Shown: positions 22,693 through 31,239 of the stretch, in pieces
How positions within the stretch are numbered: position 1 is the stretch's first letter
Layout of the letters: each line of letters begins with the position of its first letter
From: a virus
DNA length: 63,855 nucleotides
Direction: 5' to 3' (one strand)
IMG/VR virus record: IMGVR_UViG_3300022698_000087
Coordinates: 1 to 63,855 of that record
Program-made: the position numbers and the translations under genes
The notes under the pieces: model-generated
The model's input: only the letters and a program-made list of their open reading frames with translations
Told to the model about the DNA's origin: nothing
The model's database searches: none

Positions 22693-24296
22693 GCTCTGTA
22701 CTTTCCTTTCCAAACAGTGATAATGGTACGCTTACCGTTCGGGTACGTCACTATGTGCGAGTGAGACCAGCTTGACGGACCCCTATTGTACCACACATCA
22801 GACTTGATGTCAAACGATACTCCTGCAACGTATAGCCCATCATGGATTCCTGCCTTATGCAGATGACCTACGTTGGCCTTGCGTCCCATTCTACTCAGGT
22901 TCGACGGATTCCCTCGGGCTCCATCGGGGCCAAGATGTCCATGCATTCCGCACTCAATATTCGCTTCTGTGATTAGCAGGCTTTGGTCTTCCCTCAAGAA
23001 CGTTGCGATACTCTCTTCCAGCCCTAACATTCTGCAAGCGTGCTCTAGGACATGGAACTCTCTGCCGTAGGGATCGGCCTCCATGGCCTCATATACAGCG
23101 GCGTTGAGCTTCAACCACATTACTGCATTTTTTGGATCGTCTAGGCCGTCTCTACTGTCCAACCAACGCTCAATCCAGGGTCGGTCATGGTTGGCGTCTA
23201 CAACATAGGTGTGGCAAAAGTCTCGATATAGGCCGCGAAGGTGGTCATTGCATAACTGGAACTCTTTCTTAATGTCACTCCATCCACCAGATCGGATGAA
23301 GTTGCGAAACCGCGTATGAAGTGACTTACGTGACCAGTGGTTTGTCACTGAGCCTGCCATGATATCATGAACAAACTGAAACTTAGGGCGAAGCTCATCC
23401 AGCATTTTCTGAGAACACTTGTTGACACTCTCGTCTAGAAGCATTAGAGCGTGAGAATCTCCCCACGTGATGGCCTCAATTCGATCATTCTCATATACTA
23501 CGCCGCTCTCAACTACAACGTCAAGGTCGTATATTGTGCCATCATCTGTAGCGTTCAATTGACGCAGCCACCAATTTCCTTCACTATCTACCTCAACAAT
23601 CACAGCACCATAGCAGTGATGGAACTCCGCCTTCAGTCCTTCTCGCTTCTGAATGTAGTTACGCTGAGTGACGGTCCCTGTTGTGTAGTTGAATTTGGTG
23701 TTCTCTTTCCGTCCTGTAGCTATGGACTCCATAGCAAACTTCACTTGTGGAAAGATGGCTGAGGATCGGCCAGTATAAGACTCGAAGCCTGTTAGCGGTC
23801 GAACCGCCGTAGGGAGAATGTTCATTTCTCCACACCAGTATAGGTCGTTGGCAATGAGATAGCGTTCGTCCACAATGTATGGAACGATATTCTGGTCGTA
23901 CCAGAGTGATTCCTTATCCTTGGACTTGCCTCGCTTCACCGACTTCTTGCCGAAGGCGTTCTGGTTATAGCTAAATGTCCCCACCATCAACCGGGCATCG
24001 TAGTGTTCTGCAAGGGCCAACAAGTTTTTCCACACAGGAATATGCACGTGCGTATTGTTCTGAGCACTTGTTAGGATGTAACGCTTGATTCTACCTGCTC
24101 TAGGAAAGCGACACTTTACAGCTTCGACTCCGTGGACACTTCCGTCAACGAGTTTCTTGGTCCGATCTATTCCCGCTTTCTTTAGGTGGTGGTAGATGGA
24201 GGCTCTACCTATACCTAAGTCCTTAGCAGTGGCCTGAATGTTGCCTCCATGCTTCTGATACGAATTAACCACCTGTTCCATTGTCACCCTTGACAT
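22689..24296 (-). CDS. T5 A1-like metallophosphoesterase nuclease with N-terminal HTH, 535 aa
   Basis: The ATG at 24296 follows AAAGGATCGGC. Residues 5-40 form a Fis-like helix-turn-helix (GNIQATAKDLGIGRASIYHH). The rest carries calcineurin-type phosphoesterase motifs: GDSH (279-282), ANHD (369-372), a GMHGH (450-454) and GHLH (477-480), and ends with GPSSW...SH...YPNGKR, as in phage T5 pre-early protein A1 and relatives. A1 is tied to host DNA degradation in T5. The gene overlaps the HAD deoxynucleotidase gene, consistent with a DNA-breakdown unit. The enzymatic role here is inferred. Confidence 0.82.
   Translation of the reverse strand: MSRVTMEQVVNSYQKHGGNIQATAKDLGIGRASIYHHLKKAGIDRTKKLVDGSVHGVEAVKCRFPRAGRIKRYILTSAQNNTHVHIPVWKNLLALAEHYDARLMVGTFSYNQNAFGKKSVKRGKSKDKESLWYDQNIVPYIVDERYLIANDLYWCGEMNILPTAVRPLTGFESYTGRSSAIFPQVKFAMESIATGRKENTKFNYTTGTVTQRNYIQKREGLKAEFHHCYGAVIVEVDSEGNWWLRQLNATDDGTIYDLDVVVESGVVYENDRIEAITWGDSHALMLLDESVNKCSQKMLDELRPKFQFVHDIMAGSVTNHWSRKSLHTRFRNFIRSGGWSDIKKEFQLCNDHLRGLYRDFCHTYVVDANHDRPWIERWLDSRDGLDDPKNAVMWLKLNAAVYEAMEADPYGREFHVLEHACRMLGLEESIATFLREDQSLLITEANIECGMHGHLGPDGARGNPSNLSRMGRKANVGHLHKAGIHDGLYVAGVSFDIKSDVWYNRGPSSWSHSHIVTYPNGKRTIITVWKGKYRA
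22785..22813 (-). promoter_or_regulatory. Consensus-like promoter TTGACA-17-TACAAT
   Basis: -35 TTGACA (22808-22813) and -10 TACAAT (22785-22790) on the minus strand are 17 bp apart, inside the end of the A1-like gene. It would drive 22513-22692 and the SNF2-helicase operon. Confidence 0.8.
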
Positions 24297-24895
24297 GCCG
24301 ATCCTTTCATATTCAATGCGGGATAATCTACAATTCCAATCCACTTATCTAGTGCTGATGCGATCCAATTAACAGCACCACCCTCGAAGAATACATAGTC
24401 GAGGTGATTCCAAGGACGTGGCACCAATATGGCCGCTCCTCCAGCCTTTGACCAACGATAAACATTATCACTATTATCATCAATCAAAAGATCGTGGAAG
24501 CCGTGGGCAAACTCTTCCTTCGGAATGTGAGTGGGCACTATTCGGTGACGCAGCTCAGGGACATTGTCCGTCACCCACTTGGCTTTTCCGGTGTACGACC
24601 CGTCATTGTCCATAGGCTTTGTGAGAAGCCGCACATCTTCGGGCCTGAATCGATCCCACATCACCTGTAGGATCTCTTTCCCATCCACCATCCAAGGCAG
24701 GTTTGCCCAGAAGGCTGCGTCGCAATGCTCGCTTGCTTCTTTGTAGCTGGTGTTCGCTAGTGGAAAGAAGTCAAAACAACGTCCCCATGGCCACTGCTTG
24801 AGACCGCCATATGGGATGTCCATGGCTTTACATATTCCAGTGACGAAGTCTGCAAGGACTCCATCACAGTCGAGATTGATTCCGAAGTCTTGCAT
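24284..24895 (-). CDS. HAD-family 5'(3')-deoxyribonucleotidase-like protein, 203 aa
   Basis: The N terminus INLDCDGVLADF has the HAD nucleophile pair Asp9 and Asp11, LLTKP supplies motif II, KAKWV the Lys, and LLIDDNSDN motif III. This is the pattern of NT5C-type nucleotidases that remove phosphate from (deoxy)nucleoside monophosphates. It overlaps the DUF5664 gene (TAATG) and the A1-like nuclease gene, so it probably acts on nucleotides released from host DNA. The substrate is inferred. Confidence 0.88.
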   Translation of the reverse strand: MQDFGINLDCDGVLADFVTGICKAMDIPYGGLKQWPWGRCFDFFPLANTSYKEASEHCDAAFWANLPWMVDGKEILQVMWDRFRPEDVRLLTKPMDNDGSYTGKAKWVTDNVPELRHRIVPTHIPKEEFAHGFHDLLIDDNSDNVYRWSKAGGAAILVPRPWNHLDYVFFEGGAVNWIASALDKWIGIVDYPALNMKGSACQG

Positions 24896-26064
24896 TAGTC
24901 GTCATCTCCAATAGAGTGGAAGTTACTGCACTTACAGATTCTGATACCTTCCTTGTGAGATGTGCATCTATCAGAATAGAGACAATTCAGACACAGGGGC
25001 CCAATGCATACGCTTGCCTTCACACATGTTTGGCATGAACCACTGCTTCCCTCCGCATCTTTATCGAGAGCCCACTGGGGACACGTGCCTTCTCCAGGAA
25101 TGAATTGTCCGGCGTTGACCCTCAAAGCTCGGTCGCTGTAGTACTTTTGCTCCAGGGTTAAGCCGCGATCACCATGTTCTACCATGTCTGGAACCACTTC
25201 GTCGGCTTCGTATGCTGCACAACCATGGGTAGGCCCAGGAGGATCGTATGGGCATGGCAGATCCGGGCCGCGTCTCTTGCACATGTCACACAAGTTGAAT
25301 TGATTCTTAGGATACTCAAAACTAGGCTCGATCACTTTCTTGTCGGTGATGCGAATAGGCCTGTCGTCTACCCAGTTGCCCATCACTATGCTGTCCACCA
25401 ACACCGACATGCAGGATATGAACTTGGTCAAGTGACATAGACCACTATCAGGGTCTATGTCTGTGCCTGAAAGGAAGTCAGTGATGTGGCGAATACCTGC
25501 GTCGAAATATACGCTGCATCGTACGCCTGCGTCTCGGTAGTTGTGGCGTCCGTACTTGCGTCCACCTTCCATCATTCCTATAGCGGCTTCCAGAATAGCC
25601 CTCCAAGGAAGGACATGCCATGGCACCTTTGTCATGTCGATCTTCGGAACCGTGAACGTTGGCACGCAGTTATCACTGTGAACGAATGGCTCTACACATT
25701 TCGGATATGCCTGAACCACCTTTTCCGCCAGCTCATTCAGCGTCTTGACATGTAGCCCAGTGCTGCTTCTTCTGTCATGGTCGAGCCGACCTTCCATCAT
25801 AAGCAATCGCATAAACGCCACGTTTGCCATTGCGTCAGTGATGGTAGAAACATCATCATTACCTTCCCAGAAGGTAATCATTTGGCCGATGGCAATACTT
25901 CCCATCTCACAAATGGAGCTGTGGCCATCATTCATGAGACAGTCTAACCTTTGATTTTGAATGCTCTCAGCCATAAGTGCCGCACAATGTGAACTAAAGC
26001 AGCTCATTGGAACCTTCTTGATTCCAAGGGCATCTTTGGGATTTGTTGCCTTACTTTCGTGCAT
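24895..26064 (-). CDS. DUF5664-type dATP/dGTP pyrophosphohydrolase with Cys-rich C-terminal region, 389 aa
   Basis: The ATG at 26064 has GGGAGAAACTTG. The start ESKATNPKDALGIKKVP and the segment from about 145 to 225 (VLPWRAILEAAIGMMEGG, then KYG.HNYRD.GV, RHITDFLSGTDIDPDSGL) match the DUF5664 family, which includes the MazZ-type dATP/dGTP diphosphohydrolases. A stretch of about 90 residues between these parts (EMGSIAIGQMITFWEG...) resembles a MazG-like helical pair. The last 140 residues hold at least 12 Cys in CxxC groups. No PurZ-like gene is present, so a 2-aminoadenine genome is not supported. Confidence 0.8.
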   Translation of the reverse strand: MHESKATNPKDALGIKKVPMSCFSSHCAALMAESIQNQRLDCLMNDGHSSICEMGSIAIGQMITFWEGNDDVSTITDAMANVAFMRLLMMEGRLDHDRRSSTGLHVKTLNELAEKVVQAYPKCVEPFVHSDNCVPTFTVPKIDMTKVPWHVLPWRAILEAAIGMMEGGRKYGRHNYRDAGVRCSVYFDAGIRHITDFLSGTDIDPDSGLCHLTKFISCMSVLVDSIVMGNWVDDRPIRITDKKVIEPSFEYPKNQFNLCDMCKRRGPDLPCPYDPPGPTHGCAAYEADEVVPDMVEHGDRGLTLEQKYYSDRALRVNAGQFIPGEGTCPQWALDKDAEGSSGSCQTCVKASVCIGPLCLNCLYSDRCTSHKEGIRICKCSNFHSIGDDD

Positions 26065-26215
26065 CAAGTTTCTCCCGTCGTGATTTCTCTGTGAGGATCT
26101 TCCGGCCAAGAATCAGTTGTGCTTTTCGTGCGGCCTTGAGCCCTAATGTTGCCATGAAGTCTCGATAAACTCTTTCCGCCGCAGCTTCAATCTGCGTATT
26201 GTCAACGTGTGGCAT
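26051..26215 (-). CDS. Small hypothetical protein, 54 aa
   Basis: This gene fills the gap before the DUF5664 gene. The ATG at 26215 has GGAGAGAGAA, and the TAA at 26051 overlaps the next start. The product is a basic helical protein (MPHVDNTQIEAAAERVYRDF ... EKSRREKLDARK). Good ribosome site, length and overlap make it convincing. Function unknown. Confidence 0.8.
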   Translation of the reverse strand: MPHVDNTQIEAAAERVYRDFMATLGLKAARKAQLILGRKILTEKSRREKLDARK

Positions 26216-26236
26216 TTCTCTCTCCAGGACGTTGGT

Positions 26237-26470
26237 TTACTGTGCCAGGGCCTGTCCAATGGCCAGAAATGTGCCTCCAGCAATCGCCACTACCAGAATG
26301 CCGACGATTATCATTACGGCCTTAGTTCCTGCCGACTGAGCCAAGTTTCTTAGGGCTCTGAGGAAGTGCATATCCTCCTGCACCTTGATAGGATCTGACA
26401 GGTCGAATCCAAGTTTGGTTAGTGTTGATGTTACTGCCGTTTCAACTACCTGCTCTGTTTGAGCATCCAT
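26237..26470 (-). CDS. Single-pass membrane protein, holin candidate, 77 aa
   Basis: The ATG at 26470 follows AAGGATCTGAC and a consensus promoter. The first 45 residues are soluble and helical; residues 52-72 (AVMIIVGILVVAIAGGTFLA) form one membrane helix near the C terminus. Lying at the end of the tail genes, it could be a holin or other lysis protein, but no endolysin is recognised beside it. Confidence 0.7.
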   Translation of the reverse strand: MDAQTEQVVETAVTSTLTKLGFDLSDPIKVQEDMHFLRALRNLAQSAGTKAVMIIVGILVVAIAGGTFLAIGQALAQ

Positions 26471-26502
26471 GTCAGATCCTTTCAATATTCAATATGTTCT
26501 TC

Positions 26503-26531
26503 AGTATAGCACTGTCAGAACACAATGTCAA
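26503..26531 (-). promoter_or_regulatory. Consensus promoter TTGACA-17-TATACT
   Basis: -35 TTGACA (26526-26531) and -10 TATACT (26503-26508), spacing 17, minus strand. It drives 26237-26470, the DUF5664 protein, the HAD nucleotidase and the A1-like nuclease, and separates them from the tail operon. Confidence 0.93.
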
Positions 26532-26704
26532 GCACTTTCTTGCTGCTTCCTTCTTCTCCGTATCTTCGGTTTAACGGACCCCTCGTCCACGGCCTTTTTC
26601 ACTCTCTCAACTGCTTCAAGAGCCAATAAGCCATGTGATTTTAGGACCATATCACAGACCCCCATTACTGCCTTGATTCCGCTGTCTTCAAGAATCGTCT
26701 TCAT
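26528..26704 (-). CDS. Small basic protein after the tail fibre, 58 aa
   Basis: The ATG at 26704 has GGAGAGATGAT and the stop overlaps the -35 box of the next promoter. The product starts MKTILEDSGIKAVMGV and ends with a very basic tail (KPKIRRRRKQQ). It is the last gene of the tail operon. No family is recognised. Confidence 0.8.
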   Translation of the reverse strand: MKTILEDSGIKAVMGVCDMVLKSHGLLALEAVERVKKAVDEGSVKPKIRRRRKQQESA

Positions 26705-26717
26705 ATCATCTCTCCAA

Positions 26718-27581
26718 TTACGATAGTAGAACTGTCACGGCACCTGCGTCGGCGTCGTTATATACAAATCTAACCGCGTCATCATCAGAGTCACTCCAAA
26801 TGAGAAGTTCTCCAGCTGATGGTGAAGGCTGTGATGATTGACGAATGCGTCGAGGATGAAACTCAGCAGAGCCAACGAAGGATAAGTTGCCCGTAGAGCC
26901 AACGGACAGATAATTCGTCGTCTGATCTCCGAAGCGACAATCCCCAAGCACCTCAAACACCGCGTTTGGAATGCACATGATACCAACCCTTCCAGTGGCC
27001 GCATCTGTTCGGAATAGGTTACTCTTTCCGCTTGTTCCTTCAACCCTAACGTCTAGATCTTGAGCGTTCTCGTTTACTACAATGAACCCACTGTTCGGTA
27101 GGCACTTCAGAAAGCTATAGAAGGTTGATACGTCGTCACCTTCAGCCGTAGCTAGTTCGGAATATTCCAGAGAGTATTCGTCAGTACCACCGGTATGATA
27201 TGCAAACATTCTCCATGCTCTGCCAGCACCGATAGCATAGGTCTTAGCATCAGGGCCATCATAATAACCCCTAATGATTTTATTCCAGTTGTCCCCGGAA
27301 TAACAAATCTCGGAAGCTGCCGGATAGTCACTTGCATCAGTGAACATGTTGATTCCTGTATGCTCATCTGTGTCGCTATCCTTGCCCCGAACCGCAAGCT
27401 GAAACGATCCCTTCAGACCGGTAATAGCTCCTGTGCCTATGTTGAGAGCTACACCGGCGAATGTGGGCACTGTCGTTTCCTTGAATGTCCCGTCGTCATT
27501 GAACACGGTCTCGGTCAGCCACGTCTTCAGTGCCAGATCCCAAACGTCTGGGTTACTTCCATTTGTGGGGTATGTTGCCAT
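26718..27581 (-). CDS. Putative tail fibre or spike protein, 287 aa
   Basis: The ATG at 27581 has GGGAGATAAC. The protein is Gly-, Ser- and Thr-rich and beta-like, with NAVFEVLGDCRFGDQTTNYLS as found near the ends of phage fibres and virion proteins. It follows the large tail tip protein gene. Its receptor role is inferred from position and composition. Confidence 0.75.
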   Translation of the reverse strand: MATYPTNGSNPDVWDLALKTWLTETVFNDDGTFKETTVPTFAGVALNIGTGAITGLKGSFQLAVRGKDSDTDEHTGINMFTDASDYPAASEICYSGDNWNKIIRGYYDGPDAKTYAIGAGRAWRMFAYHTGGTDEYSLEYSELATAEGDDVSTFYSFLKCLPNSGFIVVNENAQDLDVRVEGTSGKSNLFRTDAATGRVGIMCIPNAVFEVLGDCRFGDQTTNYLSVGSTGNLSFVGSAEFHPRRIRQSSQPSPSAGELLIWSDSDDDAVRFVYNDADAGAVTVLLS

Positions 27582-27583
27582 TG

Positions 27584-30445
27584 TTATCTCCCAAAGAGGC
27601 CTGAGCCGAAGGTGCCGATTCCAAAACCGCCACTGGCTAAAGCGTACAGGTTATCAAAAATCAAGACGGCGTAGGCGTCGTCACTACTGGACGGTGCATC
27701 TATCCGAAGAAGCAGCTCGTCACTTGTGGTTGAATCGGTATGTCTTACCTCAATGATGTCCCCGGCAGTCACTCCGGCCAAATTACCGGCCGTGTTTCCT
27801 GCGGCAATTACAGTCGTCAGCGTACCGCCGTTTACCTTCACCTGAAGATCTGAGGCAATGGCCCCTTCCAGGCTGAATGCATAGGTGCCTGTTGTTGGGG
27901 CCGTGTATTGCTCTGACAGCTGACCAGTGTCGATAATGCCTAGATACTGCTCACCTGTAAGCTCTGATGTCACAGACACAAAAGCCTTTGTTTCCTGCAG
28001 AGCCTCATAAGTGACAGTGCTATAGACATGCTTTGTTGCAACTGCAACTGTCATCTCAGTAGGAAGCCCATCGAAATACCGAATAAGCTTCGTCCTACCT
28101 GGGCCTGTGATGGATGCAGCTCCACCATTCCAGGCCCCTGTGATGACCGCCACGGCCCCATCGTATATCTTCACGGCGTATTCCGTCGTATTGGCTGAAG
28201 GAAAGTCTCCGTTGATTGTGGAGGCGTCCACGCCTAACTGAGACAGCTCATCATAGATTCGGTAGTCTCTTCGATTGAAATCCAGCGACACACCTGAATC
28301 GATGCTGATACTTGTTGGCCACAGAACACTATTGATCTCCAGCTCGGTCGGAGGATAGGGTCTACGCTCTCTGTAGTCCGTCGTAACCTGCATAACCACC
28401 AGATCCGGGTCCGTCGTGCTAACCTCCTCATCCTCATCGTCATATGGCAACAGGCGAACGTCAACCGTCGTGTCTGGGTCTACCACTGTGGTCATCAATG
28501 GCATTTTGCCCAGAAGGGTGACGGTCTCGCCTTCGATGTGTGAGGTAGGAGCTGAGTCCAGCATTCCTCGGTAACACCCAGAGAGGCGTATTCCGTCCGT
28601 GATCGCGGTCGATGATTGAAAGGCCACGAACTCATCACCTATCTTGACCAAATTGTATAGATTATTTCCTATATCATAATCTGACGCAGTATCTGTGGCC
28701 ATCCCGGCGTTGTTTGGATCGACCATGATGATGTCGATGGTTGTGTCGTCTTGAGCAATGGCCGAATCAAGGTTGGCCATGATAACAAAGTCTGATGACT
28801 GACCCGCGTCATAATACGTCCCAGCCGGAGGAGACCCATTACGCTGTTGAATGTAGTATCCAGATTCTCCCTGCTTCGTGGACTGCCCAGAGGTTAGAAC
28901 TCGGCCTTCCGTGGCAAGCTCATCTCTACGGCTAATGGCGTATGGTGCTTCTATTGCTAACTGCTCATCCTCATCGAATGGGATAAGGTCTGTTTCAATG
29001 AACGTCCCTGTTTTGGATGTCACCCCGAACGAACTATCGGTCCAATTGAATACATCTTGAACAACTGAGATGGTTATGGTCTGCGAATCATAAGTGCCGA
29101 AATCCACCTCTGTGACACGCATTGGTAGATCTGTGATAACTACTTTTCCATGAGAGAAGTTGAACAGCAGAACTTCCCCCTTATGCGTATCATGCAGAGA
29201 TCGATCCACAACGAATCGGCCCTTGCTTAGAGGATACGATGCTGCCCTAAGCTCTCTCCAAGCTATGGAGCTGGCCAGGGCCTTATCCTTAACACCATCA
29301 AGCTTAATGGTTAGGGGAACTATCTGTCCCTGGATAAGGATATTGGCCTGATCTTGGGCGGGCTGATAGTTCCAATCATAGGCGTCCGTCAGAGACCGGT
29401 CCCTGAACTTAACTCGAACACTGTTTGGTGTGCCGTGCCATGTTGATCTCTGAAAATCCATCACTTGTTTAATGTTGGACGCATCGAGACTTCTCAAAGA
29501 ACCGATGGAATAATCTTCTCGGACAAGCGTACATCTCCACTGGCCCGTATATGGATCTTGCCAGAACGAACCCGCAATTTGCTTCTCAATCATTGCCAGA
29601 AGCTCATCGCCAGTCATCTCACTTGATGCAGTGTAGGAAAATCCATTCCCTTCACTGTAGAGAGTATCAGCTACAGATCGAAACTCAGCCTTATTTACTG
29701 ATATGTCACCATCAGAAGCATAGCCCCACCGTGTATTCGTGAGCACCTCGTATCCCACCTCCATGGGATTGGCGTCGTCCGAATTTACTATTGGATAAGT
29801 GCAGGCAAGATCGGTAGGAATGCGTTGCACCTCGAATGACCAAGGCTTCACTGACGGACTCTTCCCGATATAGCCTTGCTCAAATACCACATGAGCAGTG
29901 CCTCGATATGCTGGACATGGATCTTGAAACGTATCTTTATAGGTCCAACCAATACTTAGTGGAAGCAGTGATACTAGCTTTCTTCGATCCCTCTGAGGCG
30001 TAGACAGATAGGTAGAGACATTCTGAGTCGAGTTTCCTGGGTAAAATGTCACGTACCCCTTGACACCACCTCCCTTGATCCAGAAACGAGTCTCTGTAGA
30101 TAGGCTGCCCTCCCACACCAGCTTATCACCGATCCAGATCTTGGATAGTGTCACCGGGCCCTCACAGATTGCCATCTGCATTCCAACGTAGTACTTATAT
30201 CCGACAGTCTGTGATCCTCCAAAGATGCCGGACGATTTGGTGATGGCCTTTTTGCTGAAGTCACCATACCAAATGACATTGGGCCCCTCTATTCTACTTT
30301 TGCCCCACTGCTTAGGGATGATGCGTCCGTGTGTCGCTGTTGGGAAATCAATATCCTCAAGCTTTGCAGAGGGGATCTTCACCTTTGCAGCAAGAAACTG
30401 CATTGCTATCTGGGCACCAACGAAAAGTAGGGCAAACCAAAACAT
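27584..30445 (-). CDS. Large tail tip protein (J-like central fibre), 953 aa
   Basis: Start ATG at 30445 in a TAATG overlap with the BR0599-like gene. The first 20 residues are hydrophobic (FWFALLFVGAQIAMQFL), followed by KLEDIDFPTATHGRIIPKQWG, the typical beginning of tip proteins from phages with DUF2163/BR0599-type neighbours. The middle (residues 250-450) resembles J-like tail hub folds and the last about 150 residues are beta-rich with Gly-rich end (GGFGIGTFGSGLFGR). It should form the tail tip and contact the host. Confidence 0.85.
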   Translation of the reverse strand: MFWFALLFVGAQIAMQFLAAKVKIPSAKLEDIDFPTATHGRIIPKQWGKSRIEGPNVIWYGDFSKKAITKSSGIFGGSQTVGYKYYVGMQMAICEGPVTLSKIWIGDKLVWEGSLSTETRFWIKGGGVKGYVTFYPGNSTQNVSTYLSTPQRDRRKLVSLLPLSIGWTYKDTFQDPCPAYRGTAHVVFEQGYIGKSPSVKPWSFEVQRIPTDLACTYPIVNSDDANPMEVGYEVLTNTRWGYASDGDISVNKAEFRSVADTLYSEGNGFSYTASSEMTGDELLAMIEKQIAGSFWQDPYTGQWRCTLVREDYSIGSLRSLDASNIKQVMDFQRSTWHGTPNSVRVKFRDRSLTDAYDWNYQPAQDQANILIQGQIVPLTIKLDGVKDKALASSIAWRELRAASYPLSKGRFVVDRSLHDTHKGEVLLFNFSHGKVVITDLPMRVTEVDFGTYDSQTITISVVQDVFNWTDSSFGVTSKTGTFIETDLIPFDEDEQLAIEAPYAISRRDELATEGRVLTSGQSTKQGESGYYIQQRNGSPPAGTYYDAGQSSDFVIMANLDSAIAQDDTTIDIIMVDPNNAGMATDTASDYDIGNNLYNLVKIGDEFVAFQSSTAITDGIRLSGCYRGMLDSAPTSHIEGETVTLLGKMPLMTTVVDPDTTVDVRLLPYDDEDEEVSTTDPDLVVMQVTTDYRERRPYPPTELEINSVLWPTSISIDSGVSLDFNRRDYRIYDELSQLGVDASTINGDFPSANTTEYAVKIYDGAVAVITGAWNGGAASITGPGRTKLIRYFDGLPTEMTVAVATKHVYSTVTYEALQETKAFVSVTSELTGEQYLGIIDTGQLSEQYTAPTTGTYAFSLEGAIASDLQVKVNGGTLTTVIAAGNTAGNLAGVTAGDIIEVRHTDSTTSDELLLRIDAPSSSDDAYAVLIFDNLYALASGGFGIGTFGSGLFGR

Positions 30446-31239
30446 TATAGTCCCTCGAAAGGATTCCCAGCCAAGTATGGACATCCGTCAAAGTTATCTG
30501 TATTAGAGAACTTTGATAAGCATGTCTCAATTGTCCTATCACATCCAGCAAAGACATCCACAGACTCAGCCAATACCGTAGAATAGAATGGAAGGGACAA
30601 AGTCAGGACATCTCCTGTTTGATCGATAATTAACCTATGATCCTCAACGCCCAAAGCGACGTATCCTCCTGTAGCCCATCCTGTGCCTTTCGATGCAGAA
30701 AGCCCAGGGACGGTGATGGTACGTCCAGACACAGCCGACACGTTGCCTGTGAATTTATAGGACGACTTCAGGATCGTGCAGCCGGTGCTGAATAATACAT
30801 GGTTGCAGGTGTTCTGAAAAGTCCTATCGGTGATTGACTTACTGTAGGCACTTGCTGATGGGATGACCATCAGGTCAGCACTTGACATGTCATTCGTAAA
30901 CATCACATTCCTGATCTCTCCAGTGAAGACCATCTGAACGTCACTCGGGAGAGATCTGTGATATGCATGAATTGCCAAGTAGCATAGGCTACTTGGGCTC
31001 ATGTTCAAAAACATCACAGGAAAGTCATGATCGGACGGAAGTGTTACCCTAACTTCCTCTGAAGCTTTGGATGTGATCGATCCTCGCTTGATCTCAAGAG
31101 GCTCATAATCATATCCGCCATATGAGATCGCTGCCTCGACAGAGTTATGGACGAAGAACGCCTCGCTACCCACCGTGAGGGTATAAAGCTCTACCTTACT
31201 TCCACCAGCTGCCGAAGCCTCTATGTCCGAAAAGGCCAT
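30445..31239 (-). CDS. BR0599/DUF2163-like tail protein, 264 aa
   Basis: The C-terminal pattern C(8)...CLSKFSNTDNFDGCPYLAGN is the signature of the BR0599 family found between distal tail and tip proteins in siphophages and gene transfer agents. The N-terminal half is beta-rich with GGSKVELYTLTVG. Start and stop overlap both neighbours (TAATG), showing a tightly coupled tail cluster. Probable tail tip component. Confidence 0.87.
   Translation of the reverse strand: MAFSDIEASAAGGSKVELYTLTVGSEAFFVHNSVEAAISYGGYDYEPLEIKRGSITSKASEEVRVTLPSDHDFPVMFLNMSPSSLCYLAIHAYHRSLPSDVQMVFTGEIRNVMFTNDMSSADLMVIPSASAYSKSITDRTFQNTCNHVLFSTGCTILKSSYKFTGNVSAVSGRTITVPGLSASKGTGWATGGYVALGVEDHRLIIDQTGDVLTLSLPFYSTVLAESVDVFAGCDRTIETCLSKFSNTDNFDGCPYLAGNPFEGL

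Noticed and set aside
24895-26064. 2-aminoadenine (Z) genome hypothesis
   Set aside because: The DUF5664-type enzyme and family A polymerase recall Z phages, but no PurZ-like protein is present in the window.
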